This document shows, one piece after another, positions 10,869 to 22,807 of a DNA stretch of 64,000 nucleotides (position 1 is the stretch's first letter; each line of letters starts with the position of its first letter). The notes under the pieces were generated by a model. The model worked only from the letters and a program-made list of their open reading frames with translations. It ran no database searches and was not told where the DNA came from. The stretch covers positions 11,891,637 through 11,955,636 of the forward strand of contig QVOM02000090.1 in the NCBI GenBank assembly GCA_003586115.2, in the 5' to 3' direction. The position numbers and the translations under genes were made by a program. This DNA is from Salvator merianae (Eukaryota > Chordata > Lepidosauria > Squamata > Teiidae).

Positions 10869-12261
10869 GACTGGGAAATTGAAAAATATCTGCAGAGAAG
10901 GCCAAAGCGCACAATATTTATATTGCTGCAAAGCGAGCTGCATGGTTGTGTCCAGGTAATCACGGTGAGCTGAGTCTGATTTGAGGACAACTGTAGTCTT
11001 GCTACAATATATGCCGGTGACTAACAGAAAGGGACAACCAATTGCATTGTGTTATTCTGGGGGAGGGGAGGAAATGGGCTGGGCTACGAGGAATGGGTCG
11101 AGGCAGAATATACAATGTAGGTGCTGGAAAGAGAAACAAGACAGGACGTAGGAATGTAAATATTTCTGCTGCAAAACAAACCCTTTTCTTGGCTCAGAGC
11201 ACTTCAGAAATAATGTGTGCATCTAAGTTTACACTTAGAGCAACTTCCTAAAATAACCTCTTTTATCTTTTTTTTTTTCCTGAAGGTACACTGAAAATGC
11301 AACTAAAGTCAGTCATTTCTGTGGCTTTCTCTTTCTCACAAAAAAAGAGCCTGAGTTAGTCTGGCCATCATTAGAATCAAATGCAAACCGTGAAAGCAAT
11401 TAACAGGAAAGCCACATTTCTGATTAATAAAGTACACTATGCGAGAATGACAGAAAAGCTGAGAAAGAGAGATTATCAAAGCCTTCCCCTCCCTCTGCCA
11501 GGAAAGGCTCTCCTCTTTGCCATATTTCAGTAAATCCCCTTCATTCTAACAAACAAGAGACACAATGTGTGTCATTGGGAAGTTCACAGTTGAGTAACTT
11601 CCATTCAGTCCCGGCCAAGAGTGCTACAATGTGTATTAAGTCAACATTCTATTATCTGGGAACAGCACCACAAGCTAATCAATTCCAAACAATCAATGAA
11701 GTTTATTACACAGGCCCACAAAATAGAGAGGGGATGACGGAGAGTGAAAACACGCCACAAGATGCAGGCCACATCTGTATAGCATAAGCCACGCCATTTG
11801 CAATGGGAAGAAAACCTTCCCCCACGTCCTTGTGAGTGTCACGGGTGGGAAACAGACGCTACCTGGCATTCCACGCCAGAAAAAAAAAGGCTCCCAGAAG
11901 CGACGTCTCTCGTTCAGCACAGCCAAGCTTGTTGACTTGGATTTCCTCAGTAGCACTGATGGATAACGAATCGACTTCTACCAGATTTTCAGGCACGGAT
12001 TCAACCCTTGTCTTCCCAAGCTTATCTGCTATTCGCCAACTGCTGGGCGTGAAATCGACAGGAAGTGATACAAATCCACCAAGAAGAAACAAAGAAGCTG
12101 GAAAATGCTAAAGCTTGCACCATCCTGCTCCTCAAACACAATATGACTCCTCGAGTTATGCAGCTCACCCCGGGTCTTCGATTGCTAAAGTTCTTGCTGT
12201 CTATTATCCTGCAATTCTGGAGTGTCTGTCCGTCTGACTCTCAGGGCCCAGTAACCCCTAA
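10869..12261. other. Unassigned intronic sequence
   Basis: No gene recognised. A stretch around 11320-11470 is AT-rich, not obviously repetitive and contains ATTAATAAAG and CAATTAACAGG. It may be worth testing for conservation. Confidence 0.35.
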
Positions 12262-12520
12262 GTTTTAATCCAGCTTCAGTCCACTTTTGGGTGGAAAGAA
12301 CACATCAACAAAGTGACTCATCATGTTCTTTCCACATTATCTAACCCAAAGGTGGATTTTCTGAGTTGGATAATGCTGAAAGAAGACATCTTATTACTGC
12401 ACTGACATGTTCTCTCTGTCCACTTTCAGATGGAGAAAACACATCAGTGAAGTAATAAAGATGTTCCACAACATAATTATGCCAGTTCTGTTTTGTCCAC
12501 TTTTGAGAATCCTTCCATCC
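12262..12520. mobile_element. Palindromic element, family F, copy 1
   Basis: It starts AAGTTTTAATCCAGCTTCAG, as does the copy at 30846. The arm GTTCTTTCCACATTATCTAA is answered by TTGGATAATGCTGAAAGAAG, so the element folds back on itself. A third arm-like piece (GTCCACTTTCAGATGGAGAA) follows at about 12418, suggesting a partial duplication. No open frame of interest. Confidence 0.55.
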
Positions 12521-13917
12521 ATACACCAATACTGCTAGTGCTGCCTTTGTCTCCAGAGGTCTATCTGGCACCTGCCAAGCTAAAGACCTTCTTCAGCTCT
12601 GTCATTTGGTTGATGAAACTGTCTCTCCTTTTCTCTCTTTTGAGTTCTCTGATTCTGCTCAAGATCTTGGTCAACTGTGGGGGCGGTTTTAGGGGGCGGG
12701 CTTGCTTTTTTCATGGCAGCTTTCCTTTTTTCTAGCATTCACAAGGGAAGATGCTTCCATGATGAAGAACAGCTAACGAAACAGTCACAAAAGTATGGGT
12801 CTTCTTTAATCACCACAGTCTGCCAGGACTGGGGGAAAATGGGAAGAGAGTGTCCTGGTGTACACTGTATGGGGGGGACGGGGGACGAAGCCAAAATAGA
12901 GAGTCACAGGTTCCATCTCCTGTGTCTTCCCAGAAGAAGATAGTGGCAAACCACTTCTGTATGGGCTATCCCTTGCCTTTTTCCTTTCCTGCCACAATTC
13001 TTTCTAAACAAGCAGGTTTTGCAGAATCTGACTTTCAAGTTTCCTCTCATTTGTGTTTATGCGCAGCAAATGATGGTGGGTCCACAGGACATCTGCAAAA
13101 CGTCTGCATCAGCGGCACACATATCAGGCCCAGAGCAATCTCTGGCCCTGGAAACTGCATCCTCGCGCAGACGTGGCTTGAACACAGCATCACCGTGCCA
13201 GCAGGGCAGCAGAGTATCATAATGGCACATGGGCAGCGCTCTCATCCAAACAGATGCCGGCCGTGGTGGTGAGCAGATACAAACCACAGGGGCGACGGAA
13301 AAGGCTGAAAACAACCATAGAACTGCCAACTCTGGAATCTCAGATGCACTCGCACCTCTTCCGTCCAGGGCGAGATGTCTGGAGCAGGAAGGCCGGTCGG
13401 TTGCCTTTATTGTTTGAAAGGCAAAAGAGGACACAGGCTGCAGATTCACGAACCAGCCAGGCTTCCCTCCCCAAGCTAAGGACTGTTTCCAAGCACTTCA
13501 GCAGTTGCGTCCCCATGAGCAAAATTCACTTAACGCATCAAGCCTGCTGTAGCTTGACAGGTCCTTTGGATTTTACTGCCCACAGACTTCTAAGCAGACT
13601 GTGGGCATTCAGTGCCCCAGACAGCTTTCGAATAGCTGCGGGAAAGCTGACATCCTTCATATTCAAGGCCAAGTTGCTTCAGCGTGCCATTTTTCTCTGC
13701 CCACACGGTCTTGCTTTCCCAAGCCTTGCTTTTCTGTGATGGCAAGGCATTAGGCACCCTTTCCCTTCCACCGCGGAAAGAAGAGAAACATTCTGGGTTG
13801 CGATGACCCTGGGTTTGGCTTATAGGAGTAGAAAAGAAATCTCCTTTTCCTCCTCTATCATGAGAACGATGACAGAGTCAGTGACAAACCCTCGCAAAAA
13901 ATCCAGCAGAAAAAAAG
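12521..13917. other. Unassigned sequence, SINE-tail fragment near 12930
   Basis: AGTGGCAAACCACTTCTGTA near 12943-12962 is the tail wording of the tRNA-derived SINEs, without a head. Overlapping frames at 12850-13739 on both strands reflect moderately GC-rich DNA. None has a recognised domain or paired splice sites that I trust. Confidence 0.4.
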
Positions 13918-14052
13918 GCTGCGACCACCTTCACTCACTTATTCCACTATACTTGGATCTTGCGGAATAAAGCATGGGTATTCGGGAATAGCCATGCTTT
14001 ATTCTGGAATATCCAAATATAGTGGAATAAATAAGTTAGTCTGGATGCAGCC
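13918..14052. mobile_element. Palindromic element, family E, copy 1
   Basis: CACTTATTCCACTATACTTG on the left is answered by ATATAGTGGAATAAATAAG on the right, around a centre with GGAATAAAGCATGG...CCATGCTTTATTC. The right terminus GTCTGGATGCAGCC is identical to that of the copy at 45389-45494. It is about 135 bp and non-coding. Confidence 0.75.
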
Positions 14053-16393
14053 CACCTTGTCTCCTGTTCTGCATAATGGCATAAAGAGAGAACACGCGTG
14101 AGAGAAATCCAACCACTTCCCGCTTGGATTCTGCTCCTCTTCCCATCCTATGCAGGGTATTAACAAGACAAATGGGTTTCCTGGCACATTCGTTTTCAGA
14201 GCCCACTTTGCCTATTCAGTCAGAAAATCAGCTGGTCTGTACCAAACACCTGCTGAGGAGGATGGTGGCAAGTGAAGTGAACAATGGAGCCAAAATGTCA
14301 CAACAGTGTAAAAACAGCCCTCCAGGATTGAAAGAATGGTCCGTTCATTCTGGTAGCCTGTCCTCAGCATGGTCTGAATCTCCACCCACGCTCCCTGGGT
14401 GACCTTGGACCTAGCCACTGCCCCTCAGCATAATCTACCTCACAGGGCTGGCGTGGGGATAAAAGAGAGGGGAAGAAATGTTATTTCCTACCTTGGCTGT
14501 TTGGAGGAAAAGTGGCATGTTCACACCATCAGTCAATCAATCAATCAATCAAATAAACAAACAGGGTTTTCCTCCAAATTAATACCCCTAGACCAGAAGT
14601 AGTGCCAGCCAGTTTGATCTCCTTTACCCTCTTTTAGAGCAGATGCACAAGTTGAGTTCTATAGTCATAGATCTTGTTCTTTACCTACGGGCTCCACAAT
14701 AAATAGCATTTCGTCTGCCACAGTGACATGCAGAGTGCAAATGCACGCAAAAGAAAAATCATTTCTAGAGGCAAAGCAAGGAAAACAGAGTGGTTCATAG
14801 CCCCAGTAACTGTTGCATTGCTGCTGTAGGTATGGCCAGTCAACGTAACGCTTGGACTGGTAAACAGGGAATGCCCGTTCAGTCCAAAATGAGACTATTT
14901 GCTGAATAATTGCAATCTAGCCATTTCATCCTAGAATCTCCCTTTGAAGTCTGTTGGCTGAACTGCAGTGATTTAAAATGTTTACCACAAAATGTCCTGA
15001 GAGGCTGAAATGTTCTCACACTGCTTTCTGAATGTTGCCTTTTTAAAAAAATGTCTTTTTAATGTCAGATTTGTGTCCATTTGTTCTTTTGCACAGAGAC
15101 TGAATTCTTTGTCCTACCCAGACAGTAGAAGGGTATTGTTAGCAGATGATGACATACAAAGAAAGAAGAAAAAGTAAAAGCTAAATACTTTACAAACAGA
15201 GGACACATACAAGATTTTTCCAGTCTTCTGGAGCTCTTGCTGTGTTCTCCTAATCCCAGCTTTGTTATTTCCTACTGCTGTGTTAGCTCAAATTGCACAA
15301 CAACATTGTTAGTAATAATCAACAGTTAAATTCCCATTAAAAAGTTTAAAAAGTCCTGGGGTCAAGAGTGGAGCAGCATTGTAACAGTGGTTGGGATTTT
15401 TCCATTACACATACCAGTAACTTCCCAAGTTCCCATTTCTCCTACTAAGAGATGTGCGGAACAGCAGTTTGCCATTCAGAAAACGGCTGTAGAGGCATAA
15501 TTCCTTTCTCTTGGCCAACTGGCTGGTGTTGACTGGTTGGAACTTCTGAGTAAGGAGTCACAGGAACATCTGAAGGGCCAAAAATAAATAGCTCTGGCTT
15601 AAATGAAAACTCAGAAGATCCAGATTCCGATGTGTATACCCCCAAATATAGGTCTCTTTGCTTCCTGACTTTGAATCTTGGACGGAGAGATGGGAAGGAT
15701 TAGGTGGTGCTAGACGCCATGAATGTGATACATATTTGAGTATACTCACATGCTAAGAAGCTCAGTCTTTTCCCCAAGATTTAATTTCTTAAGCGAGGCA
15801 GCGGCTGCTTTCAAGTATGCTCAAAAGAAAAACGCTCTGATCTGAAAAGTCCGTTTTATTACACCATCTGTGTGGGAGCTATCAGTAATTAAGCAGTCAT
15901 GTGAGCCAAGAAGAGCCTCTGGAAGAATTCAAAAGCATGCTTTTCGCTACTGTCTTGCCTGCTCCAGGATACGTCCAGGTCCTGTGAAGCAACTTCCCAG
16001 ACTTAAATCAAGTCCTGGCTGACATTTGGTCATTAGGTTCCCGCTTTTGGTGAGGAAATCAAAACAGACAAGGACACCAGATGAAGGTCTTTGCCAGCTA
16101 CGCAGTTCATCCAACATCAACAACAACAACAAAGGGTAGCTGGGCACAGACATGGATTTTTCCAAACCCGTTTCCATGTGCCGTCAAGTGTTTCCTTTCC
16201 AAACTCTGATTTGCAGAATCTGATTCTCTTCCAGTATGATCCTAAGTCCCCTATTTCTATATGCAGGGGCGAAGGAAAAGTATAATTCCCAGCTAAAATC
16301 TTCATGGGTACTGCTTTTCCTAAGCACTATCAGAAGCATGGTTAGTCTGTCCTCCTGCAGTACCTCCTTCATGGTTCTAGAGGAGCAACTTGG
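14053..16393. other. Unassigned intronic sequence with small simple repeats
   Basis: It contains (CAAT)n at about 14534-14557 and (CAA)n at about 16112-16131. The latter follows CAGTTCATCCAACATCAACA and resembles the ACAACA-rich end of Bov-B-tailed SINEs. No exon is supported. Confidence 0.4.
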
Positions 16394-16512
16394 GCCCTTT
16401 CTGGACTGAGGCTTATTCTGGATTATATCCTGGAATGAGGACCTGCCATCTGCATGCTGATGTAGACCATGCCAGGTCCTGCCACAGCCTATATGATCTG
16501 GAATACGGCCCA
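16394..16512. mobile_element. Foldback element of about 105-120 bp
   Basis: The left arm 16409-16449 (GCTTATTCTGGATTATATCC ... AGGACCTGCCAT) pairs with the right arm 16469-16511 (ATGCCAGGTCCT ... ATATGATCTGGAATACGGCC) around a 19-base centre. It shares TTATTCTGGA wording with family E but its ends differ, so the relationship is uncertain. Confidence 0.55.
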
Positions 16513-16722
16513 GTGCAGAAACTGCCTTTGTCTGAGCCAGGTGAAACGCTAGCACAGCTGTTGTACATGTATTTTTACCTCCTTTCCTCCTTTCTCTAGT
16601 AGCAATGGCAGTGGGTTTTTCTCCTTCTCTAGCCCCAAAGGAGCTATAGTTGAGCAGCCCCGGTGTGTTATTTAAGTATTCCTGCTCCAGTCCTGATAGC
16701 GTGGTTGGTTATGGAACTGACT

Positions 16723-16885
16723 CAGTGAGAAATCATTTGGAATTTTGAAAACTTCCTACTACCCCGCAGGGCAGTGGGTGCACCACTCTTTATAAAAAGG
16801 ACAGATGCAAACAGAAGGTGGGGGAATTGATCAGGCTTCTTCTGTTTGTAATGAAATATAAAACGGATCAGTACAAATGCAATAC
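16723..16885 (+). repeat. Direct repeat, copy 1 of a 165-bp sequence
   Basis: Shares CAGTGAGAAA, TTTTGAAAACTTCCT..., CTCTTTATA, GATCAGGCTTCTT and TTTGTAATGAAATAT with 17429-17595 in the same orientation, roughly 80% by eye. Flanks do not match. Confidence 0.8.
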
Positions 16886-17428
16886 GAATGGAAGCTGGCA
16901 TTTGCTCTAGGGTTAAACCAGTGTTGGGCACACCCGGGCTCCAGTCTCCCAATGTTCCTTTAACAGGTACAAAACGTGAGATGGGAGCTATTCTGTCCCC
17001 ACAGTTCCCAATCAACCCTCCTTTTCAACTCGGCCTTAACGTTATCCTGACTATTTCCAAGTCGTTTGCTGGAAATACTAAAAAGCAACTGCCCCCCCCA
17101 ATCCCAAGTTAAAAGCCGGCCAGCCCCCTTGAGTGACCAAAAGCTTTTGTTCTGCAATTACCACCATGGCCACACCCTCTTCACAATGCCTTTCAAGCAT
17201 TTGTCCACTGGCATAGCTGAGATTGTTGGAACGATTTCACAAGCTGCATTAAAGGGCTCTGGAACAAGATTAGACAGTGCTCAGTGTTGCTTCTGCACAT
17301 TGCAAAGCAACTGAAGTTCCCCTCTTAATTCAGAGCGAGGGCTGAATTAGTCCAGACCCCACCTACAAGCAATGCCTATTAAGCTAGGAAAACAAAGAGG
17401 ATGAAAAATGGGGGGATCCAGATGCATT

Positions 17429-17595
17429 CAGTGAGAAAACATTTCAAATTCTGAAAACTTCCTGCTGCACTGCAGAGCAGTGAGTACACCGCTCTTTATA
17501 CAAGTGCGGACACAAACGGAAGGTGGGAGAGGGGGTTGATCAGGCTTCTTTTCTTTGTAATGAAATATGAAACAGGATCAGCCCAAATGCAATAC
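17429..17595 (+). repeat. Direct repeat, copy 2 of a 165-bp sequence
   Basis: Second copy, offset 706 bp from the first. Both end near CAAATGCAATAC. They may be two insertions of one unknown repeat, a local duplication, or flanking repeats of a larger degraded element. The 540 bp between them shows no coding signal. Confidence 0.8.
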
Positions 17596-18238
17596 AGCAC
17601 ACAGCTCTATTCCAGGAGGATGGAGTTCTTTTTTGGCTTCATTCCTAGCTAGAGGTACTGGCTTGCATATAGCAGTGGAACTGTATCACCTTTTTGTATA
17701 CCACAGATCAAACCCCGAGATGGAGAGATCAGCAGGATCTTGTAACTGTGTGCTAATACAACAGTATGACTACTTTCCCATTTTCCAGACCTGCACCAAG
17801 CCATTCATTTTGCTTTAGCACACCAGACCTAGCAGTGTAATTAGCCCAATCCCAGGAGATTAATAGCTAATGTGTACGAAAGTCCTTGCACCCTTAACAA
17901 TATCCTTCGCCACCTCTTTGCTCCCGAAACCTGGCCGTTCCAAAGTCATTGCTGTAGATTTGGAAAGGCTCCAGGGTATAGTTACTATGTGTTCCAATGC
18001 ACAGTACCACTTCAGCATGCAAATCTTCCAGAGGCACTAAATTATTGAGTAGCATATAAATACTATAAATAAATTAGTAAGTGCTTGCGCCATATTTATG
18101 AATGTGCAACTACCCACAAAGGAAAAACAGCACAATCAAGAACAGACTAACTCATGTGAACATTTCTCCTCAGTACCCAGGGAAGTGTTTCCATTTAGCA
18201 GTCTAAAGCAATGCTGCTGTTATTTGGTACCATGAAGT
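17596..18238. other. Unassigned intronic sequence
   Basis: No recognisable gene or repeat. Confidence 0.35.
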
Positions 18239-18430
18239 CAGAATTGACTGCTAGAGGGAAGGAAAGCAGAGGTTTGCTGGTTCGATCCCCAGTCTCTCCC
18301 TGGAAGTAGGGAATGGCAAACCACTTCTGTACCTCTGCCAAGAAAACTGCATAGAGGTGTCTATGGAGTCTTAGAGTGGCTGTAGTTCAGGAATAGACCA
18401 AATGGCTTGGAAAGCAGAGGGTTGCCTCAG
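18239..18430 (+). mobile_element. tRNA-derived SINE, dimeric, plus orientation
   Basis: B-box-like GCTGGTTCGATCCCCAG is followed by TCTCCCTGGAAGTAGGGAAT and GGCAAACCACTTCTGTACCT. Then GAGTGGCTGTAGTTCAGGAA (the A-box side of a second head) with GGCTTGGAAAGCAGAGGGTT begins another unit that is cut short. The unit order matches 5648-5866 and 44345-44655. Confidence 0.75.
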
Positions 18431-19194
18431 AACTCACTCTGAACAAATATTTTGTGGCTACGTAAATTGTTACACAGTATGTTAAACAGAGGATTTCTTT
18501 TTCCTTCACAAAATCTGTTCCTAAATATAGCCGTTAGACTACTGAGGTCAGACCTTCATTTTAATAGAGTAAAATTTAGTTTAGTTAAGTCCATGAGCTA
18601 TTTCAAGTGCTTCTGTTTTGAGCAAAGGTTTCCACATCAGTGTCTTACTTCGTATAGGCCTTTGCGATGCAAAAGAATATGCAGTTTCCAGAGGAACCGA
18701 ATTGCATATTCAGGCTTGTTTCAAGAATTGAGTGATAAAAAGGACGGCAGAAAACTGCTGAGGTTGCAAAGATTATAGGAAGACTCATGATGTGCTTATT
18801 GCTAGACATTAAAATACACCTTAATGGCCCAATGGAACTACTATATTGTTAATGTGGGAAAAGACATAAATGCAAACATTCTGCTGAAACTTACAAGCTG
18901 CATCACTTGCAAGCTCGTACTTAAAGAATTTTAAGAAACATACTCAACAGGAACCCATTCAAACTAAGAGGGCTGACAGACATGGTAGAATTGCTGGCAT
19001 CCATCTGGATTACCAAACAAGCTGGCTTTCTCTTCACTGTCTGGAAGCACCCTATCTTAAACTGGGAAAGATCAGCTTTTGTATACTTAGGATAGGAACA
19101 CTGCTCTGTTCCCAAGGAGTGGACAGCCAAAGTCTGTAAATATTATGGGTACTATGATTTAGCAGCAGGATATTTTAATAACAGAGCACATGTG
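18431..19194. other. Unassigned intronic sequence
   Basis: AT-rich. The 108-codon open frame at 18452-18778 shows no domain I recognise and no conserved splice context. Confidence 0.35.
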
Positions 19195-19378
19195 CTTGGC
19201 CAGCATGAAGTCATTGGTTCGCTGAGTTGAGGCCAATTCTTTGTGATTAAACAGGAATTTCCATGCCATTTTCCTGGCAGATGTAGAGGTGTCTTGCTAT
19301 TATTTTCCCCTGTGGCTTAAAATTATGACCTTCTGCTTTCAAGGCAGTTGCTTTATCCCTAAGCTATGGCCACTCCCA
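19195..19378 (-). mobile_element. tRNA-derived SINE, degraded, minus orientation
   Basis: On the minus strand GAGTGGCCATAGCTTAGGGA is the A-box side and AAAGCAGAAGGTCATAATTT the degraded B-box side, followed by the tail CACCTCTACATCTGCCAGG. It is the oldest-looking SINE copy in the window. Confidence 0.6.
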
Positions 19379-20629
19379 AAGTCACTGATAGGAAAGCACA
19401 AACATCCTCTTTCAGGGTACAGTTTGACACTGAGACTTTCCCCTCCTTTAATGTGGACGAGACAGCAGAACAATGATAGCAGAACATTTGTGTCATTGCT
19501 TTTTGTTTTCCTAACAAAGGAAACCATGCCCAAACTCCTTACCCTAACCCAATTAAAAATGGCCAGTTATTGGGAGCCAGAAATAGATCATGGATGTCCG
19601 ATTCTGACCATTAACAACTCTGTAAAATAGCAGCAGAGCAGAAGTGTACACAGCAGATTCATTCTAAACAGTTCATTTTGCTTCTGAAGCTATTCTGCTC
19701 CCTAGGAATTCGGCTCCACAAATTTCAGATGGAATTAAGAATTCTACAACTCAGAACAAATTAAGAGCCTATAAAGGAATTCAAGTCTGAACTCCAAGTG
19801 ACCCCACTATCTGAGGAATCCACAGTGACCTATGGAACATAATAGCTGTTTAAAGCTCCAGGTTCGATGGGCCATGAAATTAGGGACATAGACAGCATGC
19901 CATAAATCCATAAAGCTGGAACTTCTACCCAAGTGTACCCAACATCTGGAACACAAGTAAGTGTAGCAAGGCCCTAGGAATAAGGAGTGAAACAGAATCC
20001 TATTTGATCTAGATTTTCAAGGCATGGAGGATATTATAGGATGTCTACATATTTCAATTCCATTTATTCTCACTTGTTTCTAGGCAGCCCTATATATTCT
20101 GGCCGAGAGATCATTAGTGTCCTTTCCTTCTTTCTTCTGCTGGTTTAGAAAATTGAAAGTAATTCCACACACACATAAAACTCATAACAAGAGAAATATA
20201 TCACCTCCATTTTCCCAATTCCATAACAACTTCTCTCGGTCAGAAGGGATAATTCCCTCAATTTTCCTTTTGTATACGCTTTGCTTTTTTTCTCTGTGTA
20301 TGTCACTGGCTTTCCAAAAACCGCCAGAAGAAAGAAACCCACTGCATTAATCAGAATGTATCTGATATTTTTTAAGTTAACAAGTTCAAAAGAATCCCAG
20401 CACAGTTGCTTCCAGAAATCCAACATTAATGAATGCACGCTTGAAAAGAAACATGCAACAGTAACCAAGTTACCATCTCAGGACCAATTAAGTCAGATTA
20501 TATTTTCTTGAACAAGAACAAAAAAAATCCTCCCTGGGAAAAGAAGTAAACAAGATAGTCAGACAGCTAACAATCAGTGGACAACAGTTGCAACTAATGT
20601 TGTAGACATAAGTCAGGCTGGGCTCAAGG
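19379..20629. other. Unassigned intronic sequence
   Basis: No gene or recognisable repeat. Frames on opposite strands at 20117-20511 overlap and have no domain. Confidence 0.35.
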
Positions 20630-20806
20630 ACATAAGAGAAGCCTTGCTGGATCAGGCCATGGCCCATCTAGTCCAGCATCCCATCTCACACAACGGTCCA
20701 CCAACTGCTTTTGGGCATCTCAAGCAGAAGACAAAGACAAAACCTTCACCTGCTCTTAACTCCCTGCAAATGGCCTTTAGAGGCATCCTCCCTGTCTCTC
20801 CAACCT
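20630..20806 (-). mobile_element. CR1-type LINE 3' end, minus orientation
   Basis: The plus strand reads CCTTGCTGGATCAGGCCATG, then CATCTCAAGCAGAAGACAAA and CACCTGCTCTTAACTCCCTG, then CCTGTCTCTCCAACCTG. This is the reverse of the tail described at 3650-4003. It is truncated at about 180 bp. Confidence 0.85.
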
Positions 20807-20935
20807 GAACATGTGTTCTTATGTTAGTTTTACAAATGAAGAGACTGCCACAATGAATGGTTTCCTTTATGACAGTTGCTAACTCCTAACTGCATGAGAG
20901 TGCTTATGGTTTCATGCAAAGTATCTGCAGACGAG

Positions 20936-21150
20936 AAGGGAAGGGAAGGGAAGGGAAGGGAAGGGAAGGGAAGGGAAGGGAAGGGAAGGGAAGGGAAGGG
21001 AAGGGAAGGGAAGAGAAGAGAAGAGAAGAGAAGAGAAGAGAAGAGAAGAGAAGAGAAGAGAAGAGAAGAGAAGAGAAGAGAAGAGAAGAGAAGAGAAGAG
21101 AAGAGAAGAGAAGAGAAGAGAAGAGAAGAGAAGAGAAGAGAAGAGAAGAG
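20936..21150 (+). repeat. (AAGGG)15 followed by (AAGAG)28 pentanucleotide array
   Basis: Bases 20936-21010 are 15 uninterrupted AAGGG units. At 21011 the unit switches to AAGAG and continues for 28 uninterrupted units to 21150. The whole 215 bp is pure purine on the plus strand. Two long charged open frames over it are repeat artefacts. Confidence 0.99.
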
Positions 21151-22807
21151 AATATTTGCAGGACTGATCTCCCTTTTAGATTACGTGAAGTGACTCAGAC
21201 AGATTGTGTGCCATAATAAGAGGCAAGTGCAGTCAATGATTTTACTTATTGTTGCATTTCTATCATCACAGGGGGGCTTCATTTATATTTCCAGTCCTAC
21301 ATACCAAGTCTCTCAAGTTGGTTTATCTTTGAAACGTGATGTTCACCTCCAAAAGGTAAACAGCCTTCTTTCTCTCCCCAGAAAGATGCAACTATAAAGA
21401 CAGACTCAAGGCTTCTTATACAACACAAATATGCAAGAGAACTTTGAACAAAGTAAGATGAAAAACACCATTTGACAATGAATTCAAATGCTGGGGACTA
21501 GCAAAAACAATTTAAGAACTCCTGCTGGTTTCTGGGTGCTTCAGAGAAGGAACCAGTCATTGTAAAGCTGCTGAGACAAGATGCCCTGCTTCTTGAATGG
21601 CACTGATGATTTCTCCTTTCCCCAAAATGAGGCTAATAAGCATCTGACCATGGCAGAAAAGTATTTGTGAGAACTACAAAACTCTTGTTACACCCTAAGG
21701 ATTTGGCGTCGTTTTTAAAAAAAAGCAAAAATTCAGGTTTTGTGTTCTTGGCCTATAAATGTGTGTTCAGAAAATTTAATTGCTAAAAGGCATTAAATGA
21801 AAAGAAGAAAGAATCTGCTTGGCAATCGCATGTCAGATTGTTCATATTTCTGGGAAAACTTTACAGAATGAGAGTTTGGGAAATCTAACATTCAGGGCTG
21901 AGGTAATGTGGTCAGGAACTGTCCACCAATAATAGCCCAAAGTCTTACCTTACAACAATAGGGATGAATAGGTTCTGCTCCCTAATTCATGGCATAATTT
22001 TGAATACACAGGAAGACCCCAAAAGCAAACTCCTTCTTAAGGTATGCATCACTTCCCTCTCCTAGTTCATTGTTTATATCCACAGGAAAGATCCACAGGA
22101 GTGACAGAATGTATTTCAAAAACAAAACAAGTAAGATAAGGCCTGAAACAGGAAGTTTATCTAGTTTCCCTTATCTTTCTGTCTCAAGAGGCTCCTTGCT
22201 CAGTCTTCAAAGTATATATATGTATATATGCCAATAAAATCAACCTTATTTACAAGTCTGCTCTTGCAAAGAATGTGGACCAACTAGGAGCAATGCACAT
22301 ATATGAAATCAAAGCATGATAAAACAATATTGACATAGAATAATGTCTTCAAGAACTCCCCCTTTTCTCTGGTTATATGAAATATCATCTCAAAGTTAAC
22401 TGAGAGGAGGAACAGTCTGCATTTTCTGGAGCTAATAGCATGAAATGAACCTGGGTGCAGTTCTGGGCAAAGGACCAAAACAAAGCTTTAAAAGAGACGT
22501 TAATAGGGTTTGTTCCCTCCGAGATGTTGAAGAAGTTAAATCCAAAGAGGATTGCCGGAAATACTGCCCTTTCACAAAGCTGTAATGAGCTGTTTGACTA
22601 CCCCAAAGAATTTTTAAATGAAGATTTCAGATAATTATAATATACAAAAATTTCTTGGCTAAAGCTCAAAGTGCTTTCCCACAGATAGACAGATGTATAT
22701 GTGTGTGTGTGTATGTTGTTCAATGTGCATATGCTGAATTTTTTTTTTCAAAAGAAATCATAAGGGTAATCAAATTTCTGCAGAATCTGTCCAGACACCT
22801 TTCAAGC
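21151..22807. other. Unassigned AT-rich sequence with (TG)n at 22699-22713
   Basis: No gene signal. A short TATATATGTATATATG stretch lies near 22212. Nothing else recognisable. Confidence 0.35.

Noticed and set aside
16723..17595. Endogenous retrovirus with two LTRs
   Set aside because: The two repeats are spaced alike but the interior shows no primer-binding site, polypurine tract or viral frame that I can see, and the repeats lack TG...CA ends.
20876..21216. Charged repetitive frames of 100-105 codons
   Set aside because: They are direct translations of the AAGGG/AAGAG array.
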